Source: a virus
Direction: 5' to 3' (one strand)
IMG/VR virus record: IMGVR_UViG_3300034375_006016
Location: 1 to 24,562 of that record
Length of the DNA: 24,562 nucleotides
Position numbers and translations under genes: made by a program. The notes under the pieces are model-generated. The model saw nothing but the letters and a program-made list of their open reading frames with translations, was not told where the DNA came from and did not search any database. The number at the start of each line of letters is the position of its first letter. Positions within the stretch are counted from its first letter, which is position 1. Shown piece by piece: positions 1 through 4,081 of the stretch.

Positions 1-92
1 TCTATGCTGTCATAACGTCGGATCAGTTCTGGCAGTGTGTGTGTGCGGCTCTCTATCTCCGCGATGTTGTCTTTGATTATCCTTATGTCCAT
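1..92 (-). CDS. Partial small protein, runs off left edge
   Basis: The first 30 codons of a minus-strand gene are visible and the frame is still open at base 1, so the C-terminus lies outside the window. The ATG at 92 follows the TAG of the upstream gene directly and is preceded by a strong Shine-Dalgarno AAGGAGG about six bases away, which makes the start convincing. The visible protein begins MDIRIIKDNIAEIESR and continues with LPELIRRYDSI; it is charged and probably helical. It is the last visible gene of the unit that starts with the 170-residue protein at 756. I do not recognise the family. Confidence 0.6.
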   Translation of the reverse strand, partial: MDIRIIKDNIAEIESRTHTLPELIRRYDSI

Positions 93-254
93 CTATGCCT
101 CCTTGTTGTGTTGCTTGGACTGTTGTCTCTGTTGTTGGTTGCGTTGACGTGTGCGTGTGATCTGCTCACGCCTCAGCCTCTGGGGCTCATACACCGCGTC
201 GTGCAGTCGGCGGCAGTATTCGGCCTGTTGTCGGAGCCGCTGTTCAGCGGTCAT
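93..254 (-). CDS. Small Arg/Gln-rich hypothetical protein (53 aa)
   Basis: The frame is open further upstream, but the likely start is the ATG at 254, which has a G-rich ribosome binding site (GGGGGA) just before it and overlaps the end of the 170-residue gene by 11 bases. The product begins MTAEQRLRQQAEYCRRL and ends in a run of Arg, Gln and Lys, so it is strongly basic and probably helical. It could bind nucleic acid, but no motif proves that. Its stop codon abuts the ATG of the next gene, so the two are probably translated together. The Arg/Gln richness is shared with the plus-strand 71-residue protein at 2975-3190. Confidence 0.55.
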   Translation of the reverse strand: MTAEQRLRQQAEYCRRLHDAVYEPQRLRREQITRTRQRNQQQRQQSKQHNKEA

Positions 255-756
255 CCCTGCGTCCCCCGCCACGCCTCCAGTCGCGGCCACGTGCCTTGCT
301 ACCCAGTCCCTTTGGCTTTATCCTCTTCTTGCCGTGGGTGGGCCTACGCATGGATTCACCACGGTTGACCAGGTGCACGTTCCATAGGTGCCAGCCTTCA
401 TCAGTGTCGATGCGGGCCAGGTGCAGTGCGTCTCCGTCCCTGCCACCCCAACGTCCCGGTGCGGTCTTGAATATGTCCAGGTAGTCCTCCCACCGCAGGG
501 TCCAATCCTGTCGCCAGAATCGGGCCTGTGCCTGTGCCCTGAGCCATCGGTAGTAGTGTCGCCTCACCTCGGGATCAGGTCCGGTCTTCCAGGTGGAGGG
601 TCCGCCCAGTCCCGGGAACGGGTGGTCCGGGTTGTCACGTAGCCACTGTCGCTGTCGCTCTGACTGGCGTTGACGTCGCTCTGGCGTCCAGCCCGCTTCA
701 ATTCCTCGTTTGCCTTTGTTCCAGGGCGTGGATCCCGGTTGGAATCTGTGTTTCAT
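244..756 (-). CDS. Putative HNH/NUMOD-like phage protein (170 aa)
   Basis: The ATG at 756 has a clear ribosome binding site (AAGGAG, seven bases upstream). The N-terminus carries GSTPWNKGK at residues 8-16, similar to the short NUMOD3-type motif found with phage homing endonucleases. The middle is rich in Trp and Arg (about 71-92). Residues 111-138 read L-LARID-DEGW--WNV--VNR, resembling the 'RIDND-GY-P-NCRW' segment of HNH/AP2-type proteins and of small Trp-rich proteins I recall from marine phages. I see no complete HNH catalytic triad, so nuclease activity is unproven and it could be only DNA-binding. The C-terminus is a basic Arg/Gly tail. It is the first gene of a three-gene unit with its own promoter at 782-810. 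Confidence 0.6.
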   Translation of the reverse strand: MKHRFQPGSTPWNKGKRGIEAGWTPERRQRQSERQRQWLRDNPDHPFPGLGGPSTWKTGPDPEVRRHYYRWLRAQAQARFWRQDWTLRWEDYLDIFKTAPGRWGGRDGDALHLARIDTDEGWHLWNVHLVNRGESMRRPTHGKKRIKPKGLGSKARGRDWRRGGGRRDDR

Positions 757-781
757 GTGATCTCCTTTTTAAATCGTATTT

Positions 782-810
782 ATACTACTATAAATAGGCC
801 GTGCTGTCAA
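782..810 (-). promoter_or_regulatory. Sigma-70-like promoter for the 170-aa gene
   Basis: On the minus strand a perfect -35 TTGACA (805-810) is followed after 17 bases by TAGTAT (782-787), a four-of-six match to the -10 consensus. A TATAAA lies slightly further on with a longer spacer and is an alternative. The start site would be near 775, giving a leader of about 19 bases that contains the ribosome binding site AAGGAG. Unlike several promoters nearby, this one serves a gene with a normal leader. Confidence 0.6.
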
Positions 811-816
811 TGGTTT

Positions 817-1206
817 TCAATAGATCCGGTAAATGAACACACGGTTCTTGCTGATGTATAGGAACATATGCCTCTTAAATTTGGTTCTATAATCTTCACT
901 CAATGTGCCTTTGAACAACGGTTTAACAAACGGACCGGTGCCTTTGATGGCACAATCGATGAATTCACGTAGATATTGATTTTTGTGTCTTTTGACCTGT
1001 TTTTGCTGATGCTGGGATCCTTTAAGTAAGTCAATGGTATGCCGGGGTGTGTCTCGATATTGTTTTTGCAATTTGTTGGCCACAAAGCCACACGCAAGGG
1101 CACACAGTCGACGTCTATAGTCATCCGGTAATTGTGCCATGAGATTGTTTCGGCTTGTAAGATCGCAATCATATAAAAATGGATTGGTCAATTGTATCTT
1201 GGTCAT
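817..1206 (-). CDS. Hypothetical protein (129 aa)
   Basis: The ATG at 1206 is preceded by AAAGGAAA at suitable spacing. The product is basic, with a Lys/Gln-rich middle (KGSQHQQKQVKRHKNQYLRE, about residues 62-81) and an aromatic C-terminus (FLYISKNRVFIYRIY). There is one possible buried segment, LCALACGFVANKL at about 34-46, but no clear signal peptide or transmembrane helix. I do not recognise a family. It lies 27 bases after the 61-residue gene and has no promoter of its own, so it is probably the second gene of that transcript and shares its structured leader and operator-like repeat. Confidence 0.65.
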   Translation of the reverse strand: MTKIQLTNPFLYDCDLTSRNNLMAQLPDDYRRRLCALACGFVANKLQKQYRDTPRHTIDLLKGSQHQQKQVKRHKNQYLREFIDCAIKGTGPFVKPLFKGTLSEDYRTKFKRHMFLYISKNRVFIYRIY

Positions 1207-1233
1207 TGTGTTTCCTTTGTAAAAGTTTGTATC

Positions 1234-1419
1234 CTACCAATATTCGTAGGCATAATCAGGCTGTAGCAATCTGGGATCACCATATCTACTGCCAAGATCG
1301 ATCTGATCCCGCTTCAGCATCTTGATCTCCGCCTTGGTGGGTTTGCGACCATACTTTTCACGGAATGCACGTTTCTTCTGGTTATTGCGTTCACTCCAGG
1401 TCTTTGTTCTAACTGCCAT
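1234..1419 (-). CDS. Small basic hypothetical protein (61 aa)
   Basis: The ATG at 1419 has an excellent Shine-Dalgarno, AAAGGAG, directly after a run of A residues. The protein starts MAVRTKTWSERNNQKKRAFR and has a basic N-terminal half (RKPTKAEIKMLKRDQ) and an aromatic, more acidic tail ending YAYEYW. No family is recognised. The gene is first in a two-gene unit (with 817-1206) driven by a near-consensus promoter at 1533-1560. It has an unusually long, structured leader of roughly 107 bases, listed separately, so its translation may be regulated. Confidence 0.7.
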   Translation of the reverse strand: MAVRTKTWSERNNQKKRAFREKYGRKPTKAEIKMLKRDQIDLGSRYGDPRLLQPDYAYEYW

Positions 1420-1424
1420 ATTTT

Positions 1425-1500
1425 TCTCCTTTTTTTATGTGTGCCACACCAGACCCAGGCACACGCTGGAATCTTTAATGTAAATGCCCTCTGGTGTTTG
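1425..1500 (-). promoter_or_regulatory. Structured 5' leader, possible pseudoknot
   Basis: In the minus-strand transcript a perfect 7-bp stem forms between GTGTGCC (1458-1464) and GGCACAC (1439-1445), with a 12-base loop. Eight of the loop bases (TCTGGTGT, 1446-1453) are exactly complementary to an upstream segment ACACCAGA (1490-1497). The two pairings could coexist as a pseudoknot or compete as alternatives. The hairpin ends a few A residues before the ribosome binding site of the 61-residue gene, the position expected of a translational regulatory element. It matches no riboswitch class that I know. Confidence 0.45.
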
Positions 1501-1503
1501 GGC

Positions 1504-1530
1504 TAGAGAGTTATGAGTATTAACTCTCTA
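1504..1530. repeat. Perfect inverted repeat at a transcription start
   Basis: TAGAGAGTT (1504-1512) and AACTCTCTA (1522-1530) are perfect inverted copies separated by nine bases. The repeat begins three bases after the -10 box of the promoter at 1533-1560 and spans its predicted start site (about 1526). That position suits a repressor operator. If transcribed, most of it could also form a hairpin at the 5' end of the RNA. Confidence 0.6.
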
Positions 1531-1532
1531 CA

Positions 1533-1560
1533 ATTATAGCACGGATTGAAATCGTGTCAA
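1533..1560 (-). promoter_or_regulatory. Near-consensus sigma-70 promoter with extended -10
   Basis: On the minus strand: -35 TTGACA (1555-1560), 16-base spacer, -10 TATAAT (1533-1538), both perfect. The -10 is preceded by TGC, an extended -10 (TGn) element. It drives the genes at 1419 and 1206 through a leader of about 107 bases. The bases around both boxes are shared with the promoters at 1967-1994 and 2238-2266. Confidence 0.8.
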
Positions 1561-1624
1561 CCTCCGGCATTTTTGAGAAGATTTTTTTCGCGTTCCGCTT
1601 TTTTTTGCGTCAGCAAATTTGCGC

Positions 1625-1960
1625 CTAGGCTTGAAATAGATAGAATGCCTTGAGTGCATAACGGTAGAAACCTTTACCAACCCTGCCTCCAGCATCTGCT
1701 ATGAACCGCTCCCTTGCCCTACGGCTTTTGGCCGCTGTCTCATACTGTGAAGCGTCCGCTATGAGTTGAACAAGATGTTTCAATGCTTGATCAAGTGAGG
1801 TTATGTCTGATAATTCAGCATAACCAAGATCACTTCGTTTATAAACTGACTTACCAAATGGTGCGTGCCGTTGTATCCAGGGTTCAACCACATCTAATAT
1901 TTGGCCTGGTATGCCATATGTGAATGCCATGGTTTTGAATTCTTTGTAAGTTGCTGTCAT
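1625..1960 (-). CDS. Hypothetical protein from a leaderless message (111 aa)
   Basis: The frame starts at ATG 1960 (MTATYKEFKTMAFTYGIPGQ) and there is no Shine-Dalgarno. The -10 box TATAAT ends six bases before the ATG, so transcription should begin at or next to the A of the start codon, giving a leaderless mRNA. The protein looks globular and soluble, with an Arg-rich segment (KSRRARERF, about residues 79-87) and an aromatic C-terminus (FYRYALKAFYLFQA). I see no known motif. The spacer after its stop (1561-1624) contains runs of seven and eight T (A on the coding strand) and no clear terminator. Confidence 0.65.
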   Translation of the reverse strand: MTATYKEFKTMAFTYGIPGQILDVVEPWIQRHAPFGKSVYKRSDLGYAELSDITSLDQALKHLVQLIADASQYETAAKSRRARERFIADAGGRVGKGFYRYALKAFYLFQA

Positions 1961-1966
1961 ACCACA

Positions 1967-1994
1967 ATTATAGCAGGGATCTGGTTCGTGTCAA
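1967..1994 (-). promoter_or_regulatory. Consensus promoter abutting a start codon
   Basis: Minus strand: -35 TTGACA (1989-1994), 16-base spacer, TGC plus TATAAT (1967-1972). Only six bases separate the -10 from the ATG at 1960, so the expected start site is the start codon itself. It shares GGTTGACACGA and TGCTATAATTGT with the promoter at 1533-1560, which suggests that the two are copies of one cassette. Confidence 0.8.
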
Positions 1995-2081
1995 CCTTCC
2001 GGAAAGATTTGGATATTTTTACAGTGTAAGAGGCCCGCCACCCTATTACCATTTCAGGGGACGCCACCGTGTCTACCGTGT

Positions 2082-2228
2082 CTATCGTGAGTCTGACGGG
2101 GATTCGACCATGGTGCCACAGCGTAGGGTCACGGGATCCACCCATGAGCCGGTGCGACAGGGCCATCCTGAGGGCTGACAGGCCGTGAGCAGGGTCAAAA
2201 CCGTGATGATCCAGGTGATTCGCGCCAT
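2082..2228 (-). CDS. Tiny predicted lipoprotein (48 aa)
   Basis: The ATG at 2228 opens a 48-codon frame ending in TAG at 2082. Residues 1-17 form a lipoprotein signal: MAR, the hydrophobic run ITWIITVLTLL, then the lipobox L-T-A-C with the lipid-accepting Cys at 17. The mature part is only 32 residues and has two further Cys (24 and 37) that could form a disulfide. It should be exported and anchored in a membrane. Known phage lipoproteins of this size include Rz1-type outer spanins and superinfection-exclusion proteins such as T5 Llp; the mature part is not especially proline-rich and no inner spanin is visible beside it, so I lean to exclusion or envelope modification. The promoter at 2238-2266 lies nine bases upstream, leaving a leader of only 2-3 nt. 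Confidence 0.65.
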   Translation of the reverse strand: MARITWIITVLTLLTACQPSGWPCRTGSWVDPVTLRCGTMVESPSDSR

Positions 2229-2237
2229 TGTGTCCGG

Positions 2238-2266
2238 ATTATAGCACGGAATTGGCAGGATGTCAA
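2238..2266 (-). promoter_or_regulatory. Consensus promoter for the lipoprotein gene
   Basis: Minus strand: TTGACA (2261-2266), 17-base spacer, TGC plus TATAAT (2238-2243). Both boxes are perfect with an extended -10. The block TCCGTGCTATAAT is identical to the promoter at 1533-1560. The ATG of the 48-residue lipoprotein follows after nine bases, so the leader is almost absent and no ribosome binding site fits in it. Confidence 0.8.
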
Positions 2267-2514
2267 CCCAAAATGGCGGCGAAAAAGGTGGTGAGAACGG
2301 TTCGATCGGGTGGTCTAACGCGGGTTTGGATGGTAATTTTATTATTTGAAAATTGATTTCCAGAGGCGGCCTTCCACCGTGTCATACGGCTCTAATACTC
2401 CGCATATAGCCTGCCGTGTAGCACTTCTTGTTGCTCGGACCTGTGTGTGTATGTTGTGGTAATGTTAATGAAAGTCAGCAGGAATCTGTTCGTGATTTCC
2501 TGCTCTGTTGGCTC
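2267..2514. other. Non-coding spacer with one hairpin
   Basis: I find no convincing gene on either strand here. The only clear element is an 8-bp perfect inverted repeat, AGCAGGAA (2477-2484) with TTCCTGCT (2497-2504), just after the stop of the 60-residue gene. It lacks a T tract on the minus strand, so it is at best a weak terminator or an RNA-stabilising hairpin. Confidence 0.4.
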
Positions 2515-2697
2515 TTACTTGCTCTTCATATTAGCCATCAGTATGCCGCTGATGTTCTCAAGTTCTTCTTTGATAGCATTGAGATTGTAGGCGATCTGTC
2601 CAAGGTTTCCATTTGCTGTGAAACCATAGATGTCATCTGTGCCCATTGCTTCAAAGTTATCAATTGCGTCAGCGATGTTCTGTAGTTCTTCTTGCAT
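2515..2697 (-). CDS. Small acidic hypothetical protein (60 aa)
   Basis: The ATG at 2697 has a strong ribosome binding site (AAAGGAG). The protein starts MQEELQNIADAIDNFEAMGT and continues with LNAIKEELENISGILMANMKSK. Two amphipathic helical stretches surround a Gly/Asn-rich turn; it is acidic and soluble, without membrane segments. It may be a small binding or inhibitor protein, but I recognise no family. It is expressed alone from the promoter at 2742-2770, divergent from the plus-strand gene at 2975, with an inverted-repeat region between the two promoters. Confidence 0.65.
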   Translation of the reverse strand: MQEELQNIADAIDNFEAMGTDDIYGFTANGNLGQIAYNLNAIKEELENISGILMANMKSK

Positions 2698-2741
2698 ACT
2701 GCTTTCTCCTTTCTATGTCGGTTTGTTTCTAACATAGTTTA

Positions 2742-2770
2742 ATAATAGCACACATCGGCGGCACAGTCTA
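2742..2770 (-). promoter_or_regulatory. Sigma-70-like promoter, weaker -35
   Basis: Minus strand: TAGACT (2765-2770, four of six matches), 17-base spacer, TATTAT (2742-2747, five of six) preceded by TGC. The start site would be near 2735, giving a leader of about 38 bases that contains AAAGGAG for the 60-residue gene. It points away from the plus-strand promoter at 2938-2967. Confidence 0.6.
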
Positions 2771-2794
2771 CTGATTTGGTAATCTAATCGGGGG

Positions 2795-2916
2795 GTGTTG
2801 CCCGCGACCTTTTCCGTAGCATATGGCAACACAATAGACACGATCGCGGGCGATAAGGGTGTTGCGGTGTTCACTTATAAGTCACACGTGCAAGGCATGT
2901 CCGAACACAGCAACAC
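2795..2916. repeat. Nested inverted repeats between divergent promoters
   Basis: Two hairpins share the stem sequence GTGTTGC/GCAACAC. The first pairs 2795-2802 with 2825-2832 (8 bp). The second pairs 2859-2872 with 2903-2916 (13 of 14 positions). Inside the second lie ACTTATAAGT (2873-2882, a perfect palindrome) and a 6-bp stem (2886-2891 with 2895-2900, one G-U). A further pair, GCCCGCGA (2800-2807) and TCGCGGGC (2844-2851), competes with the first hairpin. The region is upstream of both flanking promoters, so it probably acts as DNA (operator or origin) unless an unseen promoter transcribes it. Confidence 0.55.
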
Positions 2917-2937
2917 GACTATTTAATCACATTTTGG

Positions 2938-2967
2938 TTGACACCGTGACAGAGTGGCATATATAAT
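2938..2967 (+). promoter_or_regulatory. Consensus promoter abutting a plus-strand start codon
   Basis: Plus strand: TTGACA (2938-2943), 18-base spacer, TATAAT (2962-2967); an overlapping TATATA (2960-2965) would give a 16-base spacer. The expected start site is near 2974-2975, which coincides with the ATG at 2975. Earlier in-frame starts (GTG 2954, ATG 2969) lie in or beside the -10 box and cannot be on this transcript. Confidence 0.75.
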
Positions 2968-2974
2968 CATGATT

Positions 2975-3190
2975 ATGGCAACGAGACTCAACACACGACA
3001 ACGCGCGATCAATCAACTACAGGCATATCAGGCACGCCGACAAGAACAGGCAGTCCAACAATTCGGCAGACAATTTGGCAACGACATCATGGCACTGACT
3101 CCCAGGCAAGTGAGACGCATCAGGAGGCAAAGGCAGAGGCTACAGGCACAACGATCTAGGCTACAGAGAACAGACAAAGCCAAGTCTTAA
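2975..3190 (+). CDS. Arg/Gln-rich basic protein from a leaderless message (71 aa)
   Basis: The ATG at 2975 is chosen because the TATAAT box ends seven bases before it, so the message should start at or next to this codon; there is no Shine-Dalgarno. The protein begins MATRLNTRQRAINQLQAYQA, has a short neutral centre (FGRQFGNDIMALTPRQ) and a very basic C-terminal half (VRRIRRQRQRLQAQRSRLQR). It is probably helical and likely to bind nucleic acid or an acidic partner; this is inferred from composition alone. It is the first of two plus-strand genes in an otherwise minus-strand region and is followed by about 270 bases of structured non-coding sequence and a terminator. Confidence 0.65.
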   Translation: MATRLNTRQRAINQLQAYQARRQEQAVQQFGRQFGNDIMALTPRQVRRIRRQRQRLQAQRSRLQRTDKAKS

Positions 3191-3447
3191 CCAGTGGCTG
3201 AACGCAGGGTTGCAATATGACGGCTAATGAGCCCTGCCGTATGCGAGACGGTTCGAGGGACTGACCGCTCGTGCGTTACGGGGCCGCGGTCGCTGTATAT
3301 GAGTTTATAAGGAATACGTTCTCTCATTGGCGGCAGTCTTTTCTTGTGCGAGACCAAGCACGGGGGACGGGTATGGTGGATCTTTTTTTTTTGATCAAGA
3401 TCTGCACATAGCCGTCTTGTGACTTCAATCCAAGTGTCTGTCTGAAA
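3191..3447 (+). other. Structured non-coding stretch (candidate RNA or long 3' UTR)
   Basis: No convincing gene is present on either strand. On the plus strand, GCAGGGTT (3204-3211) pairs with 3230-3237, and a long imperfect hairpin runs from 3237 to 3281: CCGTA/TACGG at the base, then TGCGAG with CTCGTG and CGGT/ACCG near the tip. Further on, a run of ten T (3383-3392) sits in a hairpin with stem GATCTT/AAGATC (3379-3384, 3397-3402). Since the stretch lies between a plus-strand gene and a plus-strand terminator, it should be transcribed from the promoter at 2938 as a 3' UTR or a processed RNA. Confidence 0.4.
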
Positions 3448-3503
3448 GTAAATGAGAAAACACAATCACGGAGTGGCAACGGAGTGATTGTTTTTCCATT
3501 TAC
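3448..3503 (+). terminator. Long hairpin terminator, possibly bidirectional
   Basis: The core stem is perfect: ACAATCAC (3462-3469) with GTGATTGT (3484-3491), followed by T residues to 3495. The arms extend outward through an A run facing the T run to a further perfect 7-bp pair, GTAAATG (3448-3454) with CATTTAC (3497-3503). The complementary A and T runs could allow termination from both sides. It separates the 71-residue transcript from the next plus-strand promoter. Confidence 0.7.
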
Positions 3504-3520
3504 AGGTCTCAGAGAGACCT
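3504..3520. repeat. Perfect 7-bp inverted repeat upstream of a promoter
   Basis: AGGTCTC (3504-3510) and GAGACCT (3514-3520) are inverted copies separated by three bases. The repeat lies between the terminator hairpin and the -35 box at 3533, a position suited to an activator or repressor site. Confidence 0.45.
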
Positions 3521-3532
3521 CTAAACAGATCA

Positions 3533-3561
3533 TTGACATTGGTGACTGGATCAGTTATAAT
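3533..3561 (+). promoter_or_regulatory. Perfect consensus sigma-70 promoter
   Basis: Plus strand: TTGACA (3533-3538), 17-base spacer, TATAAT (3556-3561). All twelve box positions and the spacer length match the consensus. The ATG of the 86-residue gene follows after seven bases, so the transcript should be leaderless or nearly so. Confidence 0.85.
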
Positions 3562-3568
3562 CACACAC

Positions 3569-3829
3569 ATGACCCCGGAGGAATTACAATATCAATTCGA
3601 GACCCAAGAGCCACGTCGCCTGAACACGATAGCCACCGCCCACGTGATCGCGTTCGCTCGTCATGTGCTTGAACGCATACCACCTGCACGTTGGAATGCA
3701 AAACAGTGGGCCACTACCACTGGCATAGTTGATGTGTATCGGAGATCGCAAACCATATCAGTGCGACAGAAATGGTTCATCGTCAACACCTTGCGGGAAA
3801 CTGTGCCTGAAAATGTGTTCTACCTCTAG
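3569..3829 (+). CDS. Hypothetical protein from a leaderless message (86 aa)
   Basis: The frame is open further upstream, but the start must be the ATG at 3569: the -10 box ends seven bases before it, so transcription begins at about this codon. The protein starts MTPEELQYQFETQEPRRLNT. Its C-terminal half contains W-AKQW---TGIVDVYRRSQT-S-RQKWFI-N, a pattern loosely like the 'S-KQ' helical segments at the ends of phage DNA-metabolism proteins; this is a weak resemblance. No catalytic motif is visible. It is the last plus-strand gene before the convergent minus-strand tail operon. Confidence 0.65.
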   Translation: MTPEELQYQFETQEPRRLNTIATAHVIAFARHVLERIPPARWNAKQWATTTGIVDVYRRSQTISVRQKWFIVNTLRETVPENVFYL

Positions 3830-3895
3830 ATCACCCCTTTAAACGCACATAGACGCACGCACACAGTGATCCTGCCGGGATCAAGCACCTTTGGA

Positions 3896-4081
3896 CTAGG
3901 GTCTCCTGGTGAGCTGGTGTATCTGCACCGCGGAGCGGTGTCGGTGTCGGATCTCGTATCGGCACTGGTGCCAGGGATCACCCGCGCAGTTGGTCTGTCG
4001 GCCACGTCCGGTGTGTGTGCGCCTGTCACACCTCCACTTGCCCAATCCACGTGCCAGCGCCAGGAATCGTGACTGCCTCAT
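3896..4081 (-). CDS. Candidate coupled small basic protein (61 aa)
   Basis: The ATG at 4081 overlaps the stop of the J-like gene by one base in the arrangement TAATG, exactly as at nine other junctions of this operon. This is the main reason to call it. The product starts MRQSRFLALARGLGKWRCDR, is very basic (many Arg and His) and has three Cys. No family is recognised. Two other frames are also open in this GC-rich stretch: one on the minus strand in frame with the J-like gene after TAATGA, and one on the plus strand (3866-4072). The choice is therefore uncertain. The remaining bases 3830-3895 contain three ACGCAC copies and the inverted pair GATCAC/GTGATC (3829-3834, 3866-3871), without a T tract. 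Confidence 0.4.
   Translation of the reverse strand: MRQSRFLALARGLGKWRCDRRTHTGRGRQTNCAGDPWHQCRYEIRHRHRSAVQIHQLTRRP

Noticed and set aside
1561-1624. T-rich runs after the 111-residue gene as a terminator
   Set aside because: The T runs are on the plus strand, while the gene is on the minus strand, and no stem precedes them.
1957-2166. Minus-strand 69-codon frame overlapping the lipoprotein
   Set aside because: It has no ribosome binding site or fitting promoter, runs through the promoter at 1967-1994 and lies in a different frame from the well-supported lipoprotein.
2290-2325. GGTTCGATC, like a tRNA T-loop, in the left region
   Set aside because: The flanking bases do not form a T-stem and no cloverleaf can be built.
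2859-2916. Cloverleaf-like fold suggesting a tRNA
   Set aside because: The 58-base unit is shorter than a tRNA, has a 14-bp outer stem and lacks T- and D-loop sequences; I keep it as an inverted-repeat element.
3245-3262. GGTTCGAGG in the structured stretch, possible tRNA or tmRNA end
   Set aside because: It forms part of a longer hairpin and no acceptor stem is present.
3187-3465. Minus-strand 92-codon frame across the structured non-coding stretch
   Set aside because: It starts with GTG, has no ribosome binding site or promoter, runs through the terminator arm and has an improbable composition.
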